Below are positions 1-10,951 of a stretch of 64,000 nt of DNA, piece by piece. This DNA comes from Epichloe hybrida (Eukaryota; Ascomycota; Sordariomycetes; Hypocreales; Clavicipitaceae), in NCBI GenBank assembly GCA_019022495.1, contig JAFEKR010000008.1:2480001-2544000 (forward strand), in the 5' to 3' direction. Every line of letters begins with the position of its first letter. Within the stretch, counting starts at the first letter, position 1. The notes beneath the pieces are model-generated. The model was not told the origin of the DNA and did no database searches. It saw only the letters and a program-made list of their open reading frames with translations. The position numbers were made by a program, and so were the translations under genes.

Positions 1-2359
1 AGTCACTCCAAGTCCAGTCCAGATGGTCGCGGTGCGGTGCGGTGCGGTGGTGTTGAAAGGAACAATTGCAGCAAGCTCGAACTAGTAGTGCCCGCCCCCC
101 CCTCTCCCACGCCCTCATCCACTCGTGCACGCCCATCTGAGTCTTCCTCACCCGCAGCCCACTGGGTACAGCCTGGTTGGTGTGTGATCCGCACGCCTGG
201 GTGGCCGGGTTCAATGCTTGTTGGCTTGTTGGAGGCGGCAAGAATATTCTCAGATACCTGCTGCGCTGCAGCTGGGGGGGGGGGACACCAACTGGTCGCC
301 TGTGGCTCCTCCCTGACTCCTCCTGCTCCTGCCAGGGGCCAGCAGTCGGCTGGCCCTCTTAGTGCTACAGCGGCTGTACGCAGTGCTCCAGTCCGCAACT
401 TAACCGTGCTGAATTGATACCTGCGTCCCCAGGCGAGCTTGCTTGCTGGGATCGGGTCACTCTCTGCTCTGGCCCTCTCTTGGTTAAAACTATCTCTCCG
501 CCAGTCATTTTTCCTCTCCTCTCCTCTAATATCTAATTCTAACCTTTTTATCACTCCCCCCGGCTCCTCCTCCTCCTCCTCATCATCCTCTCCCTCATTT
601 CCTGTCAATTCATTCTGCCTCATCCATTCTGCCTCATCCTGACCCGTGCGAACCAGCAGGTCGGTGTCGATTGTGGCAACTGGACAGAGGAGAATTCCGC
701 CAAACTCGACTTCCTCCCAGCCCCTCACCCGCCGTTTCATGCGAGAGGATACGAGTAGGGAGCTTCCAAAAACCGCCGAGCCTCCGAGCCGATTTGATAC
801 AGAAGGACTCAAGACGATTGCAATACAAAGAATGAAATAGGGAGGAGCCTTGACTGGTATTTTTGCTATTTCACTCGACCTATTGTCTCCCGTCTCTTCC
901 AATCAGGCACCTCGGTCCTCGTCCGCAATTCACCCCCTTGAGAATTCCTCGCCGCCGAACCGAGGAATTTAAATACAATCCGCCTCATCCACTCGCTCGT
1001 TCCCTTCGACACCCGTCGCCGCGACGAGTCTACGAGCGTCCCTTCCCGAGACTGGATCACTTTTGCAGCATTGACATTGGCCGTTTCGTGTTCCTGTTGG
1101 GGGTTCCGTGGTTGCAGTCGCCCCGGATTGTTCAGCTCTGGCCTTACTCCGGTCAGTCTGGTTACGCCGAAAGAAAGGGTGTGATAGACCTTGCTCGGCG
1201 TCACTTTATGCTGCAATTGTCTTGCATGCAAGTTTCTGCTCCTCGTGCTTCAGCAACCCGCTCAGCTCAGCTCAGCTCAGCTCACCTCTTCACTCCGCCT
1301 CTTGTGTATGTTGCATGCTGGGGCTTAGCCAGCGTCCTTCTTTGCCTGAACCAGCCGCAAGTAAATGATTTTCCTCTTTCTGATTGATTGATTGATCATT
1401 CTTACTACCAAGTCTCAAGCGTCTCTTAAGGTGATTGAGCCAAGTATCGAGTGTATTGAAGTCACAGGTATGTTCGTGTGGAGACGGTCCCCGTATTCGA
1501 TTTCGATAGCATCTTTCTAATCTGGTAGATTTTCCCTCGTTCAGTTGCATGCCGTGGCCTCATCCCTCATATTTTTTTTTCCCTCTCGCCCACTGTCGCG
1601 GTCGACTTCAGTTCTGAGCATTGCTCGTTTGGGAGACGTTAGTTCGTTGGTCCCACCCAATCATAGGATCTTGTCTCAACCCGCTCTCTGCCTCTTGTCT
1701 CGAGCACTCTGCCTATCGACAGGTGAGCCATCTCTCCACCTTTCCCTTCGTTTGGCCCCAACTCCTGTCCCTCGTGTCAAATACCACCGCATTCCTCGAG
1801 TCAGCCCTTCACCCAACCAAGGGAGTGCTCCACTAGGTCAACTGTCTGGTGCGGAAGGGATGCTTTATGGCAAAGTTTCGTCACCCAGATCGAAAGATCG
1901 AATTCTACAGCGGGTCTCGCAATGCTAACGAATGTGGGCAATATTCTAGAGCTCCATCTAGTGGGATCTTGTTCTTAAACAGCCCCTTGTCCAATCTCTT
2001 TCCCCTTGACTCTATCAATTATCGAGTCCATGGTTCTGGTTCCGTTGCCCGCCACAGTCACTCTTTTATATTAGTTTCTCACCACGCTCCTTTAATATTC
2101 TAATATCCTAATTCCTTGCGCGCGCTGCACTTCTGAACTCGCGCCCAAACCCGTTTATTGAAATCGTCTCCGACCTCAAGATTCCTGGGGAATTTTACTC
2201 AGTCCCTCTTTGACTTGAAAAAAGTTCTCTACCGTGAGCTGAGCCTTTATAATACCACGACATTTTTTCCAACTCGAGGCAAGAGACACTTAGCAGCATC
2301 TTCATCAAAAGCCAACATCAAAATCTACACGATCGAGTACGTTGTCGGCAAAAATCATC
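1..2359. other. Pyrimidine-rich region upstream of the cyclin; no supported gene
   Basis: No frame on either strand shows a recognisable domain or a convincing exon chain. The region is rich in CT tracts and simple repeats (CTC/CTT runs near 555-600, CTCAG repeats at 1261-1284, TGAT repeats near 1380-1396). Long open frames exist by chance because stop codons are rare in CT-rich DNA. I infer that it is the promoter and probably a long 5' leader of the cyclin gene at 2360; a TATA-like TTTATAATA sits about 110 bases before that start. A non-coding transcript cannot be excluded. Confidence 0.5.
1261..1284. repeat. CTCAG pentanucleotide repeat
   Basis: Nearly five perfect copies of CTCAG in tandem, inside the non-coding upstream region of the cyclin gene. 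It is a simple microsatellite with no visible function. Confidence 0.9.
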
Positions 2360-3667
2360 ATGGCTTTTCATCACGCCGACGACAACACATTCTTTATTGA
2401 GTCCGATGAGCCTCTTCAAACACGCATCGACCCTCTCACAGCCGCCAAGATGATTGCGCGGAACCGACAAGACATCATCGCCAGCGAACTTTCACGGCTT
2501 GCCGGCGACGAATATTTGGAGGACATCATGCAACACATGAGACAGATGGAGGCATGTTACTCCTGCCCCTCTTTTTCTTTCCTTTTCCTTTTTGACCACC
2601 ATAATGGCTTGCTTGTCCTGCCAAACGTCCTCAAAATGCTAACCTCATAGTAGGATGAGACGCTACCAGATGCCAGCCTCATCGATATGCAACGCGAGAT
2701 CCAGTGGTTTATGAGACCCTACCTCATCGACTTCCTGGTCGAAGCTCATGCTGCTTTCGCCCTGCTGCCAGAAACACTATTCCTAACCGTCAACCTCTTG
2801 GATCGATATTGCTCAAAACGCGTCGTATACAAGCAACACTATCAGTTGGTTGGTTGTGCCGCCTTGCTCATTGCTGCCAAGTATGGTGACAAGAAAGACC
2901 GTGTCCCGCAAATACATGAACTCAACAATATGTGCTGTGGACTTTACGACGCCGGCATGTTCACCCAGATGGAGATGCACGTACTAAACACGCTCGAGTG
3001 GACCATTGGACACCCCACAGTCGACTTTTTCTCGCAGTTAATGGCCACAGAGGAGCATGATGATGGGGAGGTGGAGCTGATGGCCCACTACCTGAGCGAA
3101 ATCGCATTGTATTACAGAGATTTCGTTTCGACGAAGCCGTCAATAATGGCTCGGTCATCTCTGGCGCTATCACGAGCTATCCTTGGTCGACCAGATGTCA
3201 ACGACGGAAAGTGGGATCACACTGAGAACATGACTTTGCTCGCGCTTTCTCAACACCTCAGCCAACCGTCTCCTGCCTTGGCCCGCAAGTACTCAACAGC
3301 ACATATGCTGAGAGTGTCACAGAAGCTCGCCGATTTCATGGCGGAGCAGGCCTTTTTGGCTGCACAAAACGTTAACCCCCCGTCACCACCAACCGAAGTC
3401 ACGTCCAAACAAGGCGACATCTACAGCACTCCCCAGAAGGGACACGGTGCCATGATTGGTTTTGAAGGATACTTGACACCGCCAATCACACCCGACGGCT
3501 CATGCTTCGGCAACGGAAATCATGATGTGGCCAAGGAGGCCTATGTGATGCCACCACGCTGTCCTGTCACTCCGACTCCACAACATCATCTCACCGGCTA
3601 TGCCCAACAAGCGCGCCAGTACATGGGGTTCTCCATGCAACAACAATCACACGGAATGCACCAATGA
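2360..3667 (+). CDS. G1/S-specific cyclin (fungal Cln/Puc-type), two exons
   Basis: Regulatory subunit that activates the cyclin-dependent kinase at the G1/S transition. Exons 2360-2551 and 2654-3667 give 401 residues. Direct evidence for the cyclin box is MRPYLIDFLVEAH (residues 84-96, matching the family motif MRxxLxDWLxEVH), then LLDRY (112-116) and LIAAKY (136-141). The C-terminal third is disordered and rich in Ser/Thr-Pro sites (PPITPDG, CPVTPTPQ, STPQK), which suits phosphorylation-driven turnover. The start at 2360 is the first in-frame ATG that leads into the conserved block. Intron 2552-2653 (102 bases) must be removed because the in-frame codon at 2651 is TAG. The donor is GC (GAG|GCATGT) and the acceptor TAG, and phase 0 is kept. 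The family assignment is strong; assignment to a specific yeast orthologue is not attempted. Confidence 0.95.
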
Positions 3668-4760
3668 ACATTTACGCCTAGTCGATTTTGGTTTGCGCCA
3701 GGGAATGCCAATTATTATTATCTCCCTCGCAAGGACAATCCCAGGATCGGGGGATCATCATCCCTTTAGTGGGCCCGCCCGACCTTGACACCCACACTCA
3801 CACCCTTAACAAAGAATTGATCATACATCGCAGACATTTTTTTTTTTTATACTCACATATCTATGTCATGGCATTTAGCGGATTTTTTTCTGTCTTTTTT
3901 ACAATCAGTTTTCTCGTACGAATCAAGAACAAATATTTTCAGCAAGTCTTGCAGGCACCAAAAAAATGGCACGCGGATCATACCCCATTTTCTTCTTACA
4001 CGAGCTTTTTTGGTAACTTCATTTCTGGCTCTCCGGTATCACTTATTTGCATGCTACACTTGAACGGCAGTCGTTCAGTTGCCTCGTGCATGGACCACGT
4101 GCGGAATTGAAATTAGGGAATGGGCTAGAAGCTCCAGCGGGAACATTGGATTTTTTTTTTCTTGGTGGAAACGGAACTTTGGGAAACACGGGCCAGCCTT
4201 GACCGAGGGAGGAGAGAAGAAAAGGAGACATGGTCAAGGAAGTTGAGAATGCAAAAATGGCCAGCATGCACGATGGAATTGGGATGGGAATCGACACTGA
4301 ATCGACAATTTTCCGAAGACGGTTGGGGAAGAAGAAAAAGGAGACGCCCGGAAAGGGCAGAGCGAACCGGACACAAATATTGCTGGAAGGGGGTGTTTGG
4401 GCAGGCGAAATGCCCGACGGCTCTTCTCCACGTGGCCGCAATGGTTCGAAGCAGCTCACCACGACGACCTCTGTACATTGTTTCAAAGGCCGAAAAAGGG
4501 CGAAATGGGTGACATGGGGCAAGCCAACTTTCTCATGTACATATATATTTGCACATGTCAGCGCGTCCACTTGCAGAGGAAGGCGTAGATCCTACATAGC
4601 CCAAGCAGTCAGTCCGCATTGCGCACATGATGAGCTAAACTTTTTTTCCCGTGATTCTTTTTTCCCGTGCTTCTTGCTTGTTTGTGTACATTGCGTACTT
4701 TGCGTATTCTGCAGAGGCCAAGTAAAGTCGAAAGTATGTGTGGTGCGCAGCGCATTACAT

Positions 4761-4804
4761 ACGAGAGCCAGTCGTGACGAGCCAGTCATGACGAGCCAGT
4801 CATG
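4761..4804. repeat. Short tandem repeat, about 14-bp unit
   Basis: Three head-to-tail copies of a unit close to ACGAGCCAGTCATG; the first copy has a 2-base insertion and one transition. Non-coding minisatellite. Confidence 0.85.
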
Positions 4805-4824
4805 TGCGTGCCCCGCCTGCTGTT

Positions 4825-4848
4825 CAGCGCAGCGCAGCGCAGCGCAGC
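4825..4848. repeat. CAGCG pentanucleotide repeat
   Basis: Between four and five perfect CAGCG units in tandem. Simple sequence repeat in intergenic DNA. Confidence 0.85.
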
Positions 4849-5132
4849 TTCATGCAAAGCCAGGCCAGGTTACAGGTCATGTACAGAGTCATCCGTATGC
4901 TCCGTAGTATGAATGAAACGGTTAAAAACCCGCATCCAAAACCCAACAGACAGCATGGGGCCAATTTCCATGCGGTATTCAAATCATCAATGCATCCGTG
5001 CCCGGCGTTTCATGCAAAAGGTGAGTGAATGCCCATCCCGAGGCCGTCCGATTCTCAGATCTCGATGTCTGTCGAGAAACGTGGAGACCGGCCGTGACGT
5101 CAGGGCCCCGGGGGGGCCGTGGTTCTCAATCT

Positions 5133-5478
5133 GGACATCTAAACACGCATATGTCAAAAATTGAACACGCATATGCCGTTAGTCCTAATTAGGATAGACA
5201 GTCTACTTACCTGTTTTTAGTGTAGCTTATATCTAATCTTTATAGCTATTATAGTAGGGTAAAATTATATAGCTAGTATTATTATTAGAGATACTAAGGA
5301 TATAATATACTAGTGTAAAAGGTTAGATTTAATATTAAAGGTAATAATAATTAATAATAACTAAGAAGCTAAGAAAGGGGAGAAGGAGAGGAATCTAGGT
5401 TAGAAGGTAGGTAAAAAGCGGGAAAAGTGGGGCGGCATATGCGTGTTTAATTTTTAACATATGCGTGTTTAGAGGTCC
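5133..5478. mobile_element. MITE with 46-bp inverted repeats and 9-bp TSD (Mutator-like)
   Basis: The 346-bp AT-rich insert is bounded by inverted repeats that begin GGAC(A/C)TCTAAACACG and match over 46 bases with three mismatches, two of them C/T or G/A. Each arm carries two direct copies of AACACGCATATG. The flanks are the exact 9-base direct repeat TCTCAATCT (5124-5132 and 5479-5487). A 9-bp duplication with long inverted repeats is characteristic of Mutator-like elements. The interior has no open frame, so it would depend on a transposase elsewhere. The AT-rich interior and transition mismatches suggest RIP. It sits in the cyclin-RPS2 intergenic region. Confidence 0.88.
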
Positions 5479-5487
5479 TCTCAATCT

Positions 5488-6421
5488 TATTTGGGGGTCA
5501 GGATGGCGGGCTAATAACGGGGCGTTTTTCATTGCGGCGAAGGGGGGGAATTCGGTTCTGGGTTTGTGGCGTTTCCTTTTGGGTTGATTCCGTAATCCGG
5601 TGGGATTCCTATCTCGTGGACAATGGCAAGGCGTGGTTTTGGTAGTGGTAGTTGGTGTTTTGTCCCATTCACTATTCCCGATGACCCGGTCAGGTTTCAA
5701 TCGCCCTGTGCCCCCCCATTTGAGTCAAATGAGTCGTGGGCTTTATGTGGTCCTGTGGTCACTCGGAGATATCGTGCGAATACTTGTCGAAAAGCATGGT
5801 AACAAGGCATGGGATTCAGCTGTAGTCTTGGATGATGGTTATATCCGTTGACTTGATACCGTGTCTGACTTGGAACAAATCTGCGTGCGCAAATGTGAGG
5901 AGACGTCCTGCGATAGAATAGATGGCTGTCTTGCAGGGAAGGGTCATCTTTCAGGAAGAAATCATGGTCTATATCGCGAAACTGGGTTGAGAAGAAAATA
6001 GATGGCCACTCTGCTGTTGCGTGACCCGAGGAAAGAAAGGCAGATACAGAAACGTGAATCATTCACTGGCTCCCGCGGAATGGAGTATCCGCGAAAGGTT
6101 TCGCCCGCCATTGCACGTCTTACCGTTAAATCAGCTTCGTTGTGCGACGACATGGTAACTAAGACTTTGTGGACAGGAATTTCATCTGCGGCAGTCCAAT
6201 GTACAAACCCGAAATACATCATCACGTGTATTCGTCACAAACAACAGCAAGAAAACTTGTTTATGAACAGGTTGAAAAGACTCATCGTTTAGACCGTGAC
6301 CATTGTAGCTCGTGGCCCGAGTCAAGATATCCCTAACTGGCCCACCATGCAATGAAACACAATGGATAGTGACTCCGCGCACCGCGATTTTTCAGTTGTC
6401 GCAAAAAAAAAAAGAAACTCC
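5488..6421. other. Intergenic DNA between the MITE and RPS2
   Basis: Moderate-GC DNA with overlapping short open frames on both strands and no recognisable domain or splice chain. The part next to 6421 is expected to hold the RPS2 3' untranslated region. I see no gene here. Confidence 0.5.
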
Positions 6422-7633
6422 CTAGTATCGCTTGCCTTCCCGCAGGCTATCCGCAAACTCCTCCAGGGGACTTCGGATGAGCTTGGTCTCCTTCCACAAG
6501 TTGGGGGTAAGGAAGCCATAGGTGTTGGAGACGGCGACGAAGCAAGCCTTGAGGGTGTTCTCAAGAGTCTTGGTAGAACCGGCGGATGACGTGTAGGCGT
6601 CCTCGACACCGGCGAGCTGGAGGAATCGCTTGACAGCGGGGGAGGCAACGAGGCCAGTACCACGGGGGGCGGGGATGAGCTATACCGCAAAAGGAACCTC
6701 GTTAGCCGGACATGCCTCATTTGTTGATGACTCGACTGGCTGCCATAGCTATGCAGTCTTCCAACCTCGACATCGGAAGTGACTACGGTGTTCCAAGCTA
6801 GATTTGGGGGAGAATGGGGGAATGGGAAGAAAGAACGTACTCGGACAGTGACGGAACCGCACTTGCCGCTCTGCTTGGAGGGCAAAGAGTGGGGAGCACC
6901 AAGGTTGGTACCCCAGTAGCCTCGTCGGACGGGAATGACGCTGAGCTTAGCGATGATGATGGCGGCGCGGATGGCAGTAGCGACTTCCTTGGAAGTCTTG
7001 ATACCGAGACCGACGTGGCCCTCGGAGTCACCAATGATGACGACGGCCTTGAATCGGGTTCGCTGACCGGCACGGGTCTGCTTCTGAACGGGCTTGATCT
7101 AAATTCGAGGAAAACAAGAGTTCCAATGTCAGCAACAATGATCTGCCTTGTCGTGTCGATTCTATGAGCAGCCCCTTCCGAGGCATCGCATCTTCTATCA
7201 CAATTATACGCCTTCTTGCGCCTTGGGTTGGCCTTTAATTCGACCCGCTCCCACACTGTCAAAATTTCCCATCTCTTATGAAATTTCTCTATTGCTTAGA
7301 GTTTGTGATGCCAGGCCACGCTCGTAGACTCTTCGAATCGTAAATTTGGCAGAAAATTGGGCATGTATCGTTTCGCACCTTCATGACCTCATCCTTGAGC
7401 TTGGGCAGGAAGCTGTCGACAATCTGGAACTCCTTGATGGGCAAAGAGTGCAGGTAGATCTCCTCCATGCTGCTGATCTTGCCAGCCTTGACCAGTCGGC
7501 CGAGCTTGGTGACGGGCTGCCATTCCTTCTCCTCGCTCTTGCCGCCTCGTCGTCCACGGCCACGGCCACGACCACCACGTCCGCGGTCACCACCTCGGGA
7601 TCCGAAACCACCGCCACGTCCACGGTCAGCCAT
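6422..7633 (-). CDS. RPS2: 40S ribosomal protein uS5 (RPS2), three exons
   Basis: Core protein of the small ribosomal subunit, near the mRNA entry channel, needed for decoding fidelity. Minus-strand exons 7379-7633, 6841-7098 and 6422-6679 encode 256 residues, the usual fungal length. The N-terminus is an Arg/Gly-rich tail ([15 protein letters not shown]) typical of eukaryotic S2 and a probable arginine-methylation target. The S5 double-stranded-RNA-binding fold starts at exon 2 ([20 protein letters not shown], then [12 protein letters not shown] and PVRRGYWG). The C-terminal S5 domain starts at exon 3 ([20 protein letters not shown]). Introns are 7099-7378 (280 bases) and 6680-6840 (161 bases), both GT-AG and phase 0. 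The first has a GCTGACA branch-site candidate about 30 bases before its acceptor. Long introns in ribosomal protein genes often affect expression; no snoRNA was convincing. Confidence 0.98.
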
Positions 7634-8235
7634 TATGATCGATGTGTTTTGCGGTTGTCGTCGAGAGGGTAATTTTCGGCGCGGGCGCTGTGTCGGTAAT
7701 GGTGTTGGGGAGGGTTTGTCCGGCGTAGCTGGCTGGCTAACTTTTTGCGCTGCTGGCGGGGTGGGCTGGCAATCCGGGCAATTGGGAAATTTTCTGGGTG
7801 CGCTTGGGTTAGGCGAGCCCTAATGGCTCGTTTGTGGCCAATAACTCATGTGCCTGGCTTGTTAGGCAGGGCATTGGGTAAAAGTGGGACCACCTTCTTC
7901 ACCACGACCGGCTAGGAACCCATGGTGAAAGCGAGGTGAGCCCCACCAGAGAGTACCATGTATAACGTGAACCCAACAATGGCGGACTTATTCAAACATT
8001 TGCTACATGACTTTTTCAACGAGTTGTTCTAGTGTACATGTCGAAGGAAAACACATCGCACAAGGCGCCGCCGAGCTAACATTTCACGAAGAAGCTTGTC
8101 CCCAGCGAGGAACCTGAGGTAAAACGCACACAGACGGCTCACATTTCGGAAGCGACAAGCCGATGAACTTATAGACGGGCACGGTAAACATTCACCCGAA
8201 TGTAGAACCCATATTATATCGTACAAGGAGTGGAT

Positions 8236-8274
<39 letters not shown>

Positions 8275-8449
8275 CAAGAACAAAGGCTGAAAAGACTATA
8301 CGAATGTGGAGGAAAAGTAATGAAGTTGTGAGAGTAGGAGAAGTATCCGGCAATAGCGTCGCAAGGGGTATCGTAGGTTCGGAATCCATCTACTCTAATG
8401 CCAGACTCGTCGGAAAGCACAAACAAACCGCCAAATGCACGCTTCAAGG
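7634..8449. other. RPS2 promoter side and sulfurtransferase 3' side
   Basis: Both neighbours are on the minus strand, so the left part should hold the RPS2 promoter and leader, and the right part the 3' untranslated region of the sulfurtransferase. A CAG/CAA microsatellite lies at 8237-8278. Open frames here are poly-Leu, poly-Ala or poly-Cys translations of that repeat and are not genes. Confidence 0.5.
8237..8278. repeat. CAG/CAA trinucleotide microsatellite
   Basis: About ten CAG units followed by four CAA units. It lies about 170 bases downstream of the sulfurtransferase stop codon and is likely in its 3' untranslated region. Trinucleotide tracts like this are usually length-polymorphic between isolates. 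Confidence 0.9.
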
Positions 8450-9530
8450 TTATTTCTCCTTTTTCAAGATCAAATTGTCTGATGGCCGGACTCGTTGGGC
8501 CCATTCGCTATAGAGGATTTGTTAGCAAACATCCCTAGCGGCCAAGACGAGGAAATCATGTGTAGGTTGCTCACGTCCAGCTTCCGTCGTACACCTTCCG
8601 CGACTCGGGAGACCCATATCCAGCAACTTCCAAGGCAGTCTCAATAACGCAGGCAGTGACGCCGGTGCCACAGCTAGAGATTATGGGCTTGTTTGGATCC
8701 ACGCCCTTCTGTTCAAATACGCTTCGCAGCTTTTCCGCTGAAGGATAAGCCTTGGTCTGCTGGTCCAAAAGGGCGCTGAATGGTAAACTGATTGACCCAG
8801 GCATATGTCCCGAAGACAAACCTTCTCTAGGTTCAGGATCTTTGCCCTCAAATCTGCCGCTGGAGCGAGCATCCAAGATCTGGACGCCTTCAGCCCCCTC
8901 CTTGTTGTAATCAATAGCAGCCTCTTTGACGTCTTCGAAATTGGCTACTTTGCCCTCGTCAAGCTTAGGGATGGGATATGGACAGCACTCCACGCTGTAG
9001 AGCTCACCCGATTCTGTGGGTAAACCTTCCTCTACCCACAACTTGAAGTTGTTCAAGATGTGAACGTTGGAATGCCCAAAGATTTTGAAAGTCCAGCCAA
9101 CTCGAGGGGCACTGAAGATGCCCAGCTCCTTAGTGTCATAAATAACTACTGTGTCTTCCTTGCGGATTCCCAATTCACTCAAAGCAGCTGCAAATCCCTT
9201 GGCATCTGGCAGCATGTGCGGATAAGGGCTGTGTTTGTCGATAACCTTGTCCAAGTCAAAGAATCGAGCCTTGGGGATGCGCTGCTCTCTAAAGACTTCG
9301 ATTCCAGTCCGTCCATCGTTGGGCAAGAACCATGAGGCGCAAAGGGGTATCACTCGTGGGTCAGTACTGATTGGTGAAGGAGGGTTCTGTTTCAGAGCTT
9401 CATTGAGCTCCTTTGGTGTGACTAAGTAGCTTGACAAGTTTCCGGTAGGTAACATATTGGCGTGGATGTTTCTGGCCCTCCACGAGGAGAGTCCAATCCG
9501 AGAGCTGCGGGCAAGTGCGGCAAAGCTCAT
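8450..9530 (-). CDS. Mercaptopyruvate/thiosulfate sulfurtransferase (rhodanese, Tum1-like), two exons
   Basis: Transfers sulfur from 3-mercaptopyruvate or thiosulfate to an acceptor; the yeast relative Tum1 also feeds sulfur into tRNA thiolation. Exons 8575-9530 and 8450-8507 encode 337 residues. Two rhodanese domains are present: an inactive N-terminal one (CASWFLPNDGR, RIPKARFFDLD) and a catalytic C-terminal one with Cys287 in the loop CGTGVTAC. The CG(S/T)GV form favours mercaptopyruvate over the CRKGV form of classical rhodanese. The first 25 residues (MSFAALARSSRIGLSSWRAR...) look like a mitochondrial presequence; an internal Met at 26 could give a cytosolic form. Unspliced, the frame ends early at WT-stop. 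A 67-base GT-AG intron (8508-8574) joins it to a 58-base last exon and restores the family ending DGSWTEWAQR. Confidence 0.95.
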
Positions 9531-10951
9531 GACAGGCGACTTTCTCGACGGGCGAGACTCGCAAGCTGTCGGTCGGAAGTCTTGCAGTTTGCGAGCCTGG
9601 CCACGCCGATTACACGAGAAGCAGAGCGAGTAGTTTCAAGAAAGAATGTGGTCTTAAGCGGCAGGTCACGTCGGTATCTGGAGATATTGGCGAAGAATAC
9701 AGGCACGCGGGGCATGAACACTGCCTGGGAAGGGATGTGACGAGAAAAAGAGGGGGCTCACATGTAAAGACGAGGTGTGGTGTGGTGTTTGTGGTTCGAA
9801 TGCCAACCTACCAGCCCCTGCTAAGCGCGCCCGTCCCGCCCCACTTTCGCCCGCATAATTTGCCTTCCCAGACCTCACCCCTCCTCGGCTTCGTTTTTGT
9901 GTTTCTCTCACGCGTCCTCCATCCAAAATTCTCCTCCGTCTTCTCGCAACGTCATCTTGCTGTCGCCGTTTCGTTTCCCTTTTGGCTTCGCTGCCTAACA
10001 TTTGCAGACGGAACCCACATGCACCGCCATCGGACGCCTAGTAATTCCTGCTTCCTCCGCCGTCCGTCTGTCCCTCGCTTGCATCCTACGAAGGACGACT
10101 GGTTTCCCGCCGCCTCTCAACGCGCTCCCTTCCCTACCAGCAGCGTGCGTCTTGCGACTGTTTCTCGACGCGTTATGCACTGACCCATGGTGGCCAACAC
10201 GCCCTGTTTTGGGACTATATCGTTCTGCGATGGCTCTTCCCACGAACTCGTCGGGCCCTCTCTCTCTCTCCTGATCGCTTCTCTTGGTATTACCACGACG
10301 ACGAGCAGCCGCTCAGTCGCAGAACCCTTGACTGAGAAGCCTCCACCGCGGTTTTGGCCGCAGTCTCATCTCCGGTCTCATGCATGATTGCACCGAGCTG
10401 GAACGGGCGATGGAACAAGCTGCGCGTATGTGACGCACCCGCACAAACGTCGTGTTGGTTCGACACGTGAACGCACTGTCAGCTCTTGTGCTGGTGTGGC
10501 TCGCATCTTTGCATTAGTTGATGCAGATGGGGGGGGGCGCAGCTGACTTCATGGAGGTCCTTGGTCTGTGGCCCGGCCTCGGAAGTTGCCCGGCACTGAA
10601 AGTTGAGGGCGACCTGTTTGGGCGGGAGAAAAGCAGAATCTTTTGGCTGACCCATCACCATGACATCGTTAGGCATGCTTCCGGGAACGCCAAGGACCCT
10701 GGCGGATTATCCAGAGCTGCTGTCAGCATGCGTCCTAGGCGTCAATGACGGCAGACGAAGGGCCTATTGGTGTATAAAAGGTGTGCGCAACATAGTGTCG
10801 ACAACGCCCTTGATGCGTTGCAGACACACGATACGACGGAAGGTCGCGGCGCTTGTGGATTCCGTTGGCGAAGGTCAGCCTGGTCGCATGGAGAGCATCG
10901 GTGAGTCTTGGATTCTCTGCGTCGTTACAGCCTCAGCGTATTAACATCTAG
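9531..10951. other. Divergent promoter region and unresolved 5' exons
   Basis: The region between the sulfurtransferase start (minus strand) and the first confident exon of the plus-strand regulator. It is CT-rich. I think one or more 5' exons of the regulator lie here: a good donor (CG|GTGAGT, 10901) pairs with a branch-like TATTAAC and an acceptor at 10951. The frame leading into 10901 has no ATG before an upstream TGA at 10746, so at least one more exon is needed. A possible first exon at 10380-10425 ends in a GTATGT donor. I could not find a chain that keeps phase. Confidence 0.4.

Larger units (their letters stand above)
3668..5132. other. Cyclin 3' region and intergenic DNA with short tandem repeats
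   Basis: This stretch starts with the probable 3' untranslated region of the cyclin (T-rich, near 3830-3910). It then holds non-coding DNA with two short tandem arrays (4761-4804 and 4825-4848). Open frames of 60-225 codons occur on both strands but overlap each other, lack recognisable domains and show no paired splice signals. I see no gene in it. Confidence 0.5.

Noticed and set aside
3..902. A 299-codon open frame on the minus strand at the left end
   Set aside because: It is a translation of CT-rich, low-complexity DNA (runs of Glu and Pro), with no domain or splice signals and several overlapping frames on the other strand. Stops are rare there by composition.
5140..5471. Reading the MITE as a Tc1/mariner element flanked by TA
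   Set aside because: TA is present at both ends, but the inverted repeats extend further out to GGAC, where an exact 9-bp direct repeat begins. The Mutator-like reading explains more.
6814..7167. Plus-strand open frames over the RPS2 locus
   Set aside because: They are antisense shadows of the RPS2 exons on the minus strand.
7099..7378. A snoRNA inside the long first intron of RPS2
   Set aside because: I looked for box C and box D motifs on the minus strand and found no pair with terminal stem complementarity.
8029..8504. Poly-Leu, poly-Cys and poly-Ala frames downstream of the sulfurtransferase
   Set aside because: They are the reading frames of the CAG/CAA microsatellite; the real coding part here is only the last exon of the sulfurtransferase (8450-8507).
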